Part shown: piece after piece, positions 6,582-13,109 of the stretch
Position numbering within the stretch: the first letter of the stretch is position 1
Layout: each line of letters starts with the position of its first letter
Assembly: GCA_043806395.1 (NCBI GenBank)
Contig: JAZDHC010000188.1
Location: 1 to 13,109 of the forward strand
DNA: 13,109 nt
Direction: 5' to 3'
From: CG2-30-40-21 sp043806395
GTDB taxonomy: Bacteria > UBA9089 > CG2-30-40-21
Position numbers and translations under genes: made by a program
The notes under the pieces: model-generated
Seen by the model: the letters and a program-made list of their open reading frames with translations, nothing else
Told to the model about the DNA's origin: nothing
Databases searched by the model: none

Positions 6582-6594
6582 AGGAACCCTGCCA

Positions 6595-8265
6595 ATGCAA
6601 GATGCTTATGCAACAGAATTCTGCGAGCTTCGTACTGCAGAATGTTCTTTTTTTAATTTGATTGATAGTATATGGGAGGGTGAGCAGTGGAATAACGCTC
6701 CTCTTCACCGAATTTTTTCGTTGATGCGCAAGATGAACGCTCGTTCGTATCTACAAGAACCCTTAGCACTCAACACTGAGTTGAAAGAAGAAAAAGAAAT
6801 GGCTGAACAGCGATGTAAGGGTGCTGTAGATTTAAAAGCTATTCGCCTCTCGTTCTTTTGTTCATTTCCTGAAGATGATGGATGGAAAAACGAAAAAAGA
6901 CTCCCTAATGAACATCTTCTTGGTTATGCGGTAGTGGTTTCTTTAATCCTTCCAGATAACAGCCATCGTTCTTATGTGTTAGAATCTGTCCTTCGTCCCC
7001 CATCAGTTGTCATTTATAACGAACAAGATAAACAACCACCCTTTATACAACCAATTACCAACTATTATGTCCATAATGTCCGCAAGTTTGAAACAGTAAT
7101 TGGTACATCTGATAATCCTCGAAAAATACCAATCACTGGAAGTTTTTTTTCACAACAAAATGACCTTACACATGTATGTGCACACGCAGCACTTCGCATG
7201 GCCATCAATAGCTCTCCTTCTCCTATGTTTCAAAACAACAGCAAGCTTACTAATAAACAAATCAATGATATTCTCAAGATTGACTTCAGTTCTCCAGACA
7301 AGTCTATGGGGCATTATGGTGAAGTCCAACCAGAAGATCGAACAGGATTATCAGTTGACGAAATCGAAATAGTGGTTAAGACGCTTGGTGGACGGGTAAT
7401 CTCTGCTGATTTTCAAAGGGATTCTTCTATTGAGTATGATCACTTTATCTATCCACTCATGGAATCTGGTTATCCGGTGATTCTATGTGTTGAGGGAAGG
7501 AATGCCCAAAAAGGGGAACAGTTTGCACATGCTGTTTCAGTTTTTGGACATACTATGAACTCAGACAGATGGGGTCCGGAGGCTCATCAGGGTTACAGAG
7601 ATCTTCCTGTAATGGAGTATCTTTCAGCCGTAGAATGGGCTGATCATCTGATTATTGGAGATGATAATTATGGTGGTTATGTAACTTTGCCCACTGATAT
7701 GATTCGGAATTTTATAGTTCCAACTAAAAATCCTAATCTACATGCTTCATATGCGATAGGAATTGTGCCCAAAGATGTAATATTATCGGGTTATAAAGCA
7801 GAACAAGTCGCGACAGGAATAGCACACGATATTATTTGTTCATCTGCTTTAGATCCAGCAGGTGAGTGGTTGACGAGGATGCGAGAGTCCGGCAACAACC
7901 TTGTATGCAGAACTCTTTTGGTATCAAAATCCACATATCAGGAGAAATTGGATGCTCTGTTAGGGGATAATTTGGCTACGCTTCCGATAGATATCAGAAA
8001 TGAAATTGATAGTTTGCCTGACTTCTTCTGGGTTTCTGAGTTTTCACTTCCACATATTTACACAACAAATAAACATAAACTTGGGGATGTGCTTATCAGT
8101 GCTGACGCATTGAATGATCCATCGAACGCACTGGATGCGTTTCTATTTGCATGGTTCCCCGGATATTTTATTTCCTCCTCTGATCTACAACCAAAGAAAT
8201 GGCATTTGATTGACCATGTCCAATTACTCCGTTCATCTGGTGAGACTGGGTTACTTGAGTGGTAG
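6595..8265 (+). CDS. Putative papain/C39-fold cysteine peptidase with unrecognised flanking domains
   Basis: A 556-residue soluble protein with no signal peptide or membrane helix, so probably cytoplasmic. I do not recognise the whole family, but the middle has the signature of a papain-like or C39-like cysteine peptidase in the right order: QQNDLTHVCAHAALRMAI supplies an oxyanion Gln (187/188) and nucleophile Cys195 at the start of a helix; GEQFAHAVSVFGH supplies His312 at the start of a strand; IIGDDNYGGY supplies Asp356/357 or Asn358. The N-terminal part (1-180) is charged, then beta-rich (HLLGYAVVVSLILP; NYYVHNVRKFETVIG). The C-terminal part (about 380-556) is mixed alpha/beta with Trp/Phe-rich stretches (LPDFFWVSEFSLPHIYTTNK; FAWFPGYF) and no match I know. 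AGGAGG (6579-6584) is 10 bases before the ATG. It lies 69 bp after the small ribbon-helix-helix-like gene and is likely co-transcribed. The substrate is unknown. Confidence 0.7.
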   Translation: MQDAYATEFCELRTAECSFFNLIDSIWEGEQWNNAPLHRIFSLMRKMNARSYLQEPLALNTELKEEKEMAEQRCKGAVDLKAIRLSFFCSFPEDDGWKNEKRLPNEHLLGYAVVVSLILPDNSHRSYVLESVLRPPSVVIYNEQDKQPPFIQPITNYYVHNVRKFETVIGTSDNPRKIPITGSFFSQQNDLTHVCAHAALRMAINSSPSPMFQNNSKLTNKQINDILKIDFSSPDKSMGHYGEVQPEDRTGLSVDEIEIVVKTLGGRVISADFQRDSSIEYDHFIYPLMESGYPVILCVEGRNAQKGEQFAHAVSVFGHTMNSDRWGPEAHQGYRDLPVMEYLSAVEWADHLIIGDDNYGGYVTLPTDMIRNFIVPTKNPNLHASYAIGIVPKDVILSGYKAEQVATGIAHDIICSSALDPAGEWLTRMRESGNNLVCRTLLVSKSTYQEKLDALLGDNLATLPIDIRNEIDSLPDFFWVSEFSLPHIYTTNKHKLGDVLISADALNDPSNALDAFLFAWFPGYFISSSDLQPKKWHLIDHVQLLRSSGETGLLEW

Positions 8266-8268
8266 TTA

Positions 8269-8423
8269 AGGGCTTGAGAAAAAAACTTGTACAGTCGTGT
8301 CACCGATACATCTTGACTGGCTTCGTTGTTCGTCGCTCACATACAGTAGTATGCTCGCTTCTCACGCCTTGCCAGCCAAAGCGTCTCAATGACTCTTGGT
8401 GTACAACTTTTTTCTCAAGCCCT
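8269..8423. repeat. 155-bp quasi-palindromic element (possible MITE/REP-like or strong 3' hairpin)
   Basis: The outer arms, 8269-8293 and 8400-8423, are inverted copies of one another (AGGGCTTGAGAAAAAA then TTGTACA) with one insertion and one mismatch. The inner parts share the same axis near 8346: TGGC (8318-8321) with GCCA (8371-8374), and CATAC (8340-8344) with GTATG (8349-8353). The intervening sequence is only partly self-complementary. It starts 3 bases after the peptidase stop codon. It could be a non-autonomous mobile palindrome or the 3' end structure of the transcript. No transposase gene and no clear target duplication are visible, apart from TTA/TAA at the edges. Confidence 0.7.
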
Positions 8424-8559
8424 AAGGGTGTTCAAACAAATCTCCTTTGGAACTCTCCCTCGTTATATTATATAGCCCGCTGTTACCTGCTACAAATCAT
8501 CATTGCCAGTGTATCTTATCAATATTACCACTTTAACCATTTTTTCCTAAAAAAACTTG
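8424..8559. other. Non-coding stretch between the palindrome and the next promoter
   Basis: Together with the palindrome this makes a 367-bp gene-free gap. A reading frame crosses it (8259-8636) but has no protein-like character. Nothing else recognisable is present until the promoter at 8560. Confidence 0.5.
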
Positions 8560-8588
8560 TTGATAAATATGAAGAGTTGGGGTATAAT
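8560..8588 (+). promoter_or_regulatory. Sigma70-type promoter for the PEGA-domain gene
   Basis: TTGATA (8560-8565) and a perfect TATAAT (8583-8588) are separated by 17 bases. Transcription would start near 8595, giving a leader of about 38 bases to the ATG at 8633. This supports independent expression of the PEGA gene from the peptidase unit. Confidence 0.78.
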
Positions 8589-8632
8589 ATAATCGAGTAT
8601 CAATTAATAAGAGTCAGAGACAAAGGTGATGT

Positions 8633-10291
8633 ATGATTAACAAGATTATTGCCAGCGTATTGCTTTGTTTGTTACTTTTCTCTTCTCAAGTATGGGCGTC
8701 CCGGGTTGCTGTCCTTGAATTTGAGGATACAAGTCCTTTGACAACTGAAGACGGTAAAAACACGGTCAGAAAGCTCCTTGAAAATGTTTTATCCCATGAG
8801 CATACTGTGTTAGACAGGGCATCTGTGGATAAGATACTGACAGCAATGACCATGCAGGCTGTTGGGGAGATTACTCAACAAAAGGCGTATATTCTTGGCA
8901 AAATTCTGGATGTAGATATCTTAGTTGTAGGGAATTTTATTCAGCATGATGATTCTATGGTGATTAATGCCAGCTTTATTGACACTGGCAGAACGGATTT
9001 AACTGGGATGAAGGGGAAGCTACTGGATTTATTTTTATCAAAATATGAAATAAGGTGTCAGGTAAAACAGGCAAAGGGTAGTAATGCTACCATAAATATG
9101 GGAAATCTGTCTGGACTTGCAGATGGGGATATGCTTGATGTTTTTCATAAGGGTGATAAAATAGGTATGCTGCAAATAACGAAAGCATCGTTACAGGAGT
9201 GTACCGCTGTATTGGTCAAGGGTAAGGTAGTCCGGCCCGGGGATGAGGTAAGAAAGGTGCCTGTGGTCTGGGGTAATGCTGACCGTGAGATGTTAATTAC
9301 CGCAATTCCCTCTCCGTCGCGAATAACCATAAATGATAAGGGGATTGGTTATACCCCATTGTTATTTAAGAATAATAAGGATGAGTTGACCATCAAACTG
9401 ATTAAGCCTGATTACCATTCCTATGAAGAGATGTTGCAAGTTCTTAATCCAGATTATTCCTTGTTGAACCTTTCCTTAATGCTCATATCCCTTCAGGAAA
9501 AACCAAAAGAAATACCTGTTTCAGGCACAATCTTGATAACATCCCAGCCATCTTCAGCCTTTGTTTATCTTGATGGGGTATTAAAAGGGATAACGCCCCT
9601 GTTGGTTGCAGATTTGACTCCACAGAGATATTCACTTAAGGTAGCTAAATCTGGGTTTGGCACAAAAAGAAAGGGAATTATTGTCGAGAGTGGCCAGCAA
9701 GCAAAAGTTAATCTTGCCTTAAGAGAAACAATTGCCCCTCGAAAGTCGCCCTTACCCTCTCTGGAGCTTTTGTCTATCCAAACCAATAACATGGTTTTAT
9801 CTGGGGAATGTTTTTTGGCTGCAAGATACCCGGAATTGTTTATTCTTAAGCTCGGTTTGCCAGTTGAAGGGATGGAGATACGGATAGCCGGGCTTGGCAT
9901 TGGGTTAAAGCATCGGCTTACCAAAAATACAAGTATGGATATTTATTCCAACTTTTATGATGCCCGAAAAAAGGAAAAAATAACACAGTATGGGGTTTCT
10001 TTGGTGACTGGTTATCCATTAAAATCAAGGTTTTTTGAGGGGGATGTCTGCCTTGGGGGTGGGTATTATTCTGAAAAGGGCTACAGGGGATTTGGCGGGA
10101 TAGAGATACCCATTGTTGTTGGGGTGTATAATTTGATGCTCGAGGCTGATATGGTTGAAGGATGGGCAGTCGGGTTTAAGGAAATATTTGAAAATGGGGC
10201 AGAGGTTGTTTTTGGTGCTGGTAAGGATGCAAAGGGTGAGGCGAGGTACGATATGACGGTATCGTATCGGGGTAAGAATAAAGGAAATTAA
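8633..10291 (+). CDS. Exported CsgG/FlgT-like protein with two PEGA repeats and a beta-rich C-terminal domain
   Basis: A 552-residue exported protein. Residues 1-22 are a signal peptide (cleavage probably after VWA). Residues about 24-120 (RVAVLEFED, then an amphipathic helix and VLDRASVDKIL, then DILVVGNF) match the CsgG/FlgT-N/TolB-like fold of periplasmic and outer-membrane proteins. Residues about 143-207 (GLADGDMLDVFHKGDKIGML ... GKVVRPGDEV) look like a FlgT C-terminal-type small beta barrel. Two PEGA repeats follow, about 222-285 and 298-363 (ILITSQPSSAFVYLDGVLKG, TPLLVADLTPQRYSLKV). PEGA repeats are usually extracellular or periplasmic binding modules. The last 175 residues are alternating, glycine-rich strands ending YDMTVSYRGK, perhaps a small outer-membrane beta barrel. 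AAGGTG (8623-8628) lies 4 bases before the ATG. It does not belong to a visible operon, and its role is unknown; a structural or envelope-assembly function is inferred. Confidence 0.82.
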   Translation: MINKIIASVLLCLLLFSSQVWASRVAVLEFEDTSPLTTEDGKNTVRKLLENVLSHEHTVLDRASVDKILTAMTMQAVGEITQQKAYILGKILDVDILVVGNFIQHDDSMVINASFIDTGRTDLTGMKGKLLDLFLSKYEIRCQVKQAKGSNATINMGNLSGLADGDMLDVFHKGDKIGMLQITKASLQECTAVLVKGKVVRPGDEVRKVPVVWGNADREMLITAIPSPSRITINDKGIGYTPLLFKNNKDELTIKLIKPDYHSYEEMLQVLNPDYSLLNLSLMLISLQEKPKEIPVSGTILITSQPSSAFVYLDGVLKGITPLLVADLTPQRYSLKVAKSGFGTKRKGIIVESGQQAKVNLALRETIAPRKSPLPSLELLSIQTNNMVLSGECFLAARYPELFILKLGLPVEGMEIRIAGLGIGLKHRLTKNTSMDIYSNFYDARKKEKITQYGVSLVTGYPLKSRFFEGDVCLGGGYYSEKGYRGFGGIEIPIVVGVYNLMLEADMVEGWAVGFKEIFENGAEVVFGAGKDAKGEARYDMTVSYRGKNKGN

Positions 10292-10349
10292 CCACTAAGA
10301 CACTAAGACACAAAGAAGAAAAAACTTAGTGTCTTAGTGCCTTAGTGGT
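10291..10349. repeat. Palindromic ACTAAGACAC repeat between the PEGA gene and secA
   Basis: Two 25-bp arms (10291-10315 and 10325-10349) are inverted copies with two mismatches around a 9-nt loop of mostly A. Each arm is itself made of about 9-10-base tandem units (ACTAAGACAC). It belongs to the class of dispersed ACCACTAAG/CTTAGTGGT repeats common in environmental genomes. The left end overlaps the last base of the PEGA stop codon. The hairpin could separate the two transcripts, but the secA promoter was not located; secA may read through from 8560. Confidence 0.75.
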
Positions 10350-10367
10350 AATAAAAAGGAGTAATAA

Positions 10368-12908
10368 ATGTTTGATTCATTATTGAAAAAATTATTTGGT
10401 ACAAAGCGTGACCGGGATGTGAAACGGCTAATCCCCATTGTAGAAGAGATAAACAGTTTTGAGCCGCAGATAAGCAGCTTGAGCGATGAAGGGCTTCGGC
10501 TGAAGACAGAGGAGTTCAAAAAGCGGTTTGCTGATGGAGAAACCCTTGAGGATCTTCTGCCAGAGACATTTGCAACTGTCCGTGAGGCAGGGAAACGGGT
10601 TGTTAATATGCGGCATTTTGATGTTCAGCTAATGGGTGGAGTGGTTTTGCATGAGGGCAATATCTCTGAGATGAAGACTGGTGAGGGTAAGACCTTAGTG
10701 GCTACCCTGCCTGCTTACCTCAATGCCATTGCTGGCAAAGGGGTCCACTTAGTTACAATAAACGATTATTTAGCAAAAAGGGATAGAAACTGGATGGGTC
10801 CTATCCATGAATTTCTTGGGCTTACAGTTGGTGCCATTCAACATGATATGACCCCGCCCCAGCGCCAGCAGGCATATGCCTGCGATATAACCTATGGCAC
10901 AAACAATGAGTTTGGTTTTGATTATTTAAGGGATAACATGTCCCCGCATAAACTGATGAAGGTGCAAAGGGGGCATTATTTTGCCATTGTTGATGAGGTA
11001 GATTCCATACTTATTGATGAGGCGAGAACACCGCTTATTATCTCTGGACCAACGGAGGAATCTACAGATAAATATTCTCGGGTAGATAAGATTATTCCCT
11101 TTCTGCAGAAGGAGAAGGATTATCAGATAGAGGAAAAATTACGCAATATTTCCATGACTGAGGACGGGGTGAAGCAGGCTGAAAAGTTGTTAAAAATACC
11201 AAATCTTTATTCACCACAAAATATGGATCTGGTACATCATATAAATCAGGCATTAAGGGCACATTTCATGTTTCATCGTGATGTAGATTACATGGTCAAG
11301 GATAGACAGATAGTGATTGTTGATGAGTTTACCGGAAGAATGATGGAGGGTCGGCGATTTTCAGATGGATTGCATCAGGCATTAGAGGCAAAGGAAGGGG
11401 TAACAATCCGTCAGGAAAATCAAACCTTAGCCAGCGTTACCTTCCAGAACTATTTCAGAATGTATGATAAATTAGCCGGAATGACTGGTACAGCTGATAC
11501 TGAGGCAGAGGAGTTTGACAAGATTTATCATCTGGAGGTAGTTGTTATACCCTCAAACAGGGAGATGGTTCGTAATGATAACCCTGATGTTATCTATAAG
11601 ACCCAAAAGGAAAAATATAAGGCAATTATTCAGGAAATCTATGAGCTGTATGAAAAGGGCAAGCCATGCCTGATTGGAACCATATCTGTAGAAAAATCAG
11701 AGAAACTCTCAGTAATGCTCAAGGAAAAAGGTATTCCCCATCAGGTGTTAAATGCCAAATACCATGAGATGGAGGCACAAATAATTGCTGGAGCTGGACA
11801 ACGCAAGGCAGTAACCGTTGCCACCAACATGGCTGGCAGGGGAACAGATATTGTCTTAGGTGAGGGTGTAGCTGATGCAGGGGGGCTTCATATCCTGGGG
11901 ACAGAGCGGCATGAATCCAGACGCATTGACAATCAGTTGCGGGGCAGGGCAGGAAGACAGGGAGATATGGGGTCTTCTCGATTTTATCTTTCCTTGGAGG
12001 ATGATTTGATGCGTATCTTTGGCTCAGATAGAATATCAGGACTCATGGAAAGACTTGGGCTGGAAGATGATCAGGTTATAGAGCATCCATGGATTACAAA
12101 GGCAATCGAACGCGCCCAAAAACAGGTTGAGGCACATAATTTTGATGTCAGAAAAAGATTGCTTGAATACGATGATATTATGAATCAACAGCGAACCATT
12201 ATCTATGCTGAAAGGGATAGGATCCTTGAAGATGAGGATTTGACAATCCATGCTCAGGAAATAATGGGAGAGGTTCTACAATTAATGATAGATGATAGTG
12301 TTCCGGCAAAGAGCTATCCAGATGAATGGGATATTGCTGGCTTAAAGGGTCAGATATTACAGGTCTTTGGTATTTCGTGTAAACCCTTGGATGAATATAA
12401 AAATGTAGCAGATTTATCTGAAGAGTTGTTGAGCGAGGTAAACGATGCCTTTCAAAAGAGAATAGATCTGTTAAGCAAAGATAATATGAATCAATTTTGT
12501 CGTGAAATCATGTTGCATGTGCTTGATACCATGTGGAAAGAACACCTGCATAATATGGACTATCTGAAGGAAGGGATTCATTTAAGGGCATATGCACAAA
12601 AGGATCCATTAATAGAATATAAGCATGAGAGCTTTGGAATGTTTGAACACATGGTAAACAGGATGAAGTCAGAGATGATGGAATATGTCTTTAAGGTACA
12701 ATTAGTGGCAGCTGCTCAACCAGTTGTACGGCAAGAAATTGTTTCTGATTCCCAACAAACTAAAAAAGATATTCACCAGTTGCAATCAGTCTTATCCAAA
12801 CAGGTAGCCAAAAAAGCAGCAGCTGTGGATGAAAAACACAAGATTGGCAGAAATGATCCGTGCCCTTGCGGAAGTGGGCAGAAGTATAAGAAGTGTCATG
12901 GGAAGTAG
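10368..12908 (+). CDS. secA: Preprotein translocase ATPase SecA
   Basis: A complete 846-residue SecA, the ATPase motor that pushes signal-peptide-bearing proteins through the SecYEG channel in the inner membrane. Nucleotide-binding domain 1 has Walker A MKTGEGKT (102-109) and Walker B IVDEVDSILIDEARTP (DEVD at 209-212). The preprotein-binding domain follows (about 225-370). Nucleotide-binding domain 2 contains NMAGRGTDIVLG (487-498) and the arginine-finger segment RIDNQLRGRAGRQGD. The helical scaffold and wing domains fill the rest. The C-terminus is a zinc-binding SEC-C tail, CPCGSGQKYKKCH (Cys832, Cys834, Cys843, His844), which binds SecB or ribosome/phospholipid. AAGGAG (10356-10361) lies 6 bases before the ATG. 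The exported amidase and PEGA proteins in this window are expected clients. The length is normal and no key residue is missing. Confidence 0.98.
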   Translation: MFDSLLKKLFGTKRDRDVKRLIPIVEEINSFEPQISSLSDEGLRLKTEEFKKRFADGETLEDLLPETFATVREAGKRVVNMRHFDVQLMGGVVLHEGNISEMKTGEGKTLVATLPAYLNAIAGKGVHLVTINDYLAKRDRNWMGPIHEFLGLTVGAIQHDMTPPQRQQAYACDITYGTNNEFGFDYLRDNMSPHKLMKVQRGHYFAIVDEVDSILIDEARTPLIISGPTEESTDKYSRVDKIIPFLQKEKDYQIEEKLRNISMTEDGVKQAEKLLKIPNLYSPQNMDLVHHINQALRAHFMFHRDVDYMVKDRQIVIVDEFTGRMMEGRRFSDGLHQALEAKEGVTIRQENQTLASVTFQNYFRMYDKLAGMTGTADTEAEEFDKIYHLEVVVIPSNREMVRNDNPDVIYKTQKEKYKAIIQEIYELYEKGKPCLIGTISVEKSEKLSVMLKEKGIPHQVLNAKYHEMEAQIIAGAGQRKAVTVATNMAGRGTDIVLGEGVADAGGLHILGTERHESRRIDNQLRGRAGRQGDMGSSRFYLSLEDDLMRIFGSDRISGLMERLGLEDDQVIEHPWITKAIERAQKQVEAHNFDVRKRLLEYDDIMNQQRTIIYAERDRILEDEDLTIHAQEIMGEVLQLMIDDSVPAKSYPDEWDIAGLKGQILQVFGISCKPLDEYKNVADLSEELLSEVNDAFQKRIDLLSKDNMNQFCREIMLHVLDTMWKEHLHNMDYLKEGIHLRAYAQKDPLIEYKHESFGMFEHMVNRMKSEMMEYVFKVQLVAAAQPVVRQEIVSDSQQTKKDIHQLQSVLSKQVAKKAAAVDEKHKIGRNDPCPCGSGQKYKKCHGK

Positions 12909-12923
12909 GGAGGGGCGAAAATT

Positions 12924-13028
12924 ATGAAATTAGGACTCGTGAAAAAATAACTTGCAGCAGTTATGCCAACCTTGTTAGCCAGTAGCAAGTGCAACACTAT
13001 TGTCAGGCTGTCAATTAATCGCAATTAA
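12924..13028 (+). pseudogene. Possible interrupted small reading frame after secA
   Basis: GGAGG (12909-12913) sits 10 bases before an ATG that opens MKLGLVKK and then a TAA (12948-12950). The same frame continues without interruption for 25 codons (LAAVMPTLLASSKCNTIVRL...) to a second TAA at 13026. Basic residues followed by LAAVMPTLLAS would make a reasonable signal-peptide or lipoprotein start if the first stop were a sense codon. It may be a decayed or short leader gene, a sequencing error, or chance. I do not recognise the product. Confidence 0.2.
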
Positions 13029-13089
13029 AACCCCCCTTCCCTAATCCATTACACCCTTTGAAGTTTCCGAATAATTTCAATATGTGTAG

Positions 13090-13105
13090 TGTCAACAAGT
13101 TGACA
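13090..13105. promoter_or_regulatory. Palindrome TGTCAAC-aa-GTTGACA at the right edge
   Basis: Perfect 7-bp arms around two bases. Each arm contains a -35-like TTGACA (one per strand), so it may be an operator or promoter element for a gene beyond the window. The TGTCAA half resembles the three copies at 6159-6193. Confidence 0.35.
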
Positions 13106-13109
13106 GAGA

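Noticed and set aside
6456..6656. 66-residue plus-strand frame bridging the small gene and the peptidase gene, considered as evidence of a frameshifted single gene
   Set aside because: The bridging peptide is Cys/Phe-rich and unlike either neighbour. The peptidase gene has its own AGGAGG, and in-frame stops at 6523 and 6535 separate the two genes.
7100..7372. 90-residue reading frame inside the peptidase gene
   Set aside because: It is an alternate-frame shadow of the 556-residue gene, which carries the conserved motifs.
8259..8636. 125-residue plus-strand reading frame ending in an ATGA overlap with the PEGA gene
   Set aside because: It reads through the 155-bp palindrome and the promoter at 8560-8588; its composition is not protein-like and the overlap is probably chance.

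Overview
The window looks like chromosomal DNA from a low-GC (by eye about 40%), diderm (Gram-negative-type) bacterium. It encodes a LysM-bearing periplasmic N-acetylmuramoyl-L-alanine amidase, a prepilin peptidase, an exported PEGA-domain protein with a possible beta-barrel tail, and a zinc-tailed SecA. The intergenic gaps hold several different families of short palindromic repeats, as is common in genomes of uncultured environmental lineages. I cannot assign a phylum from the sequence alone. I saw no rRNA, tRNA or CRISPR array.

Layout. Bases 1-98 (minus strand) hold the N-terminus of a cation diffusion facilitator transporter running off the left edge. A 284-bp repeat-containing gap follows. 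Next is a leftward pair: the amidase gene (785-2071) followed by a thioredoxin gene (383-697). Between 2072 and 2238 are two back-to-back sigma70-type promoters, one driving the amidase leftward and one driving the prepilin peptidase gene (2239-3030) rightward. A cluster of three palindromes (3085-3195) separates that gene from a two-gene unit: an ICMT-like membrane methyltransferase (3263-3844) and, 10 bp later, a DUF2723/GT117-type membrane glycosyltransferase with C-terminal TPR repeats (3855-5858).

The most unusual part is 5859-8632. About 415 bp of AT-rich non-coding DNA contain repeated AGTTGCAA and TGTCAA motifs. They end in a near-consensus promoter (TTGACA-17-TACAAT, 6274-6302). The promoter drives a 64-residue highly charged protein with a ribbon-helix-helix-like C-terminal half (6331-6525) and a 556-residue protein (6595-8265). 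The large protein shows the Cys/His/Asp signature of a papain/C39-fold cysteine peptidase inside unrecognised N- and C-terminal regions. Between the two genes, an RNA hairpin could mask the ribosome binding site of the peptidase gene and would be disrupted by a ribosome finishing the small gene. A 155-bp quasi-palindromic element (8269-8423) closes the unit. It sits between ordinary cell-envelope genes like an inserted accessory cassette and is the best candidate for an undescribed system: a small putative DNA-binding protein controlling a cytoplasmic cysteine peptidase.

To the right, a well-formed promoter (8560-8588) drives an exported CsgG/FlgT-like protein with two PEGA repeats (8633-10291). 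A palindromic repeat (10291-10349) then separates it from a complete secA (10368-12908). The last 200 bp contain no convincing gene, only a tiny interrupted reading frame and a palindrome at the right edge. Most annotated genes concern the cell envelope: protein export (SecA), pilin or pseudopilin processing, septal peptidoglycan cleavage and surface glycosylation. They do not form one obvious pathway.
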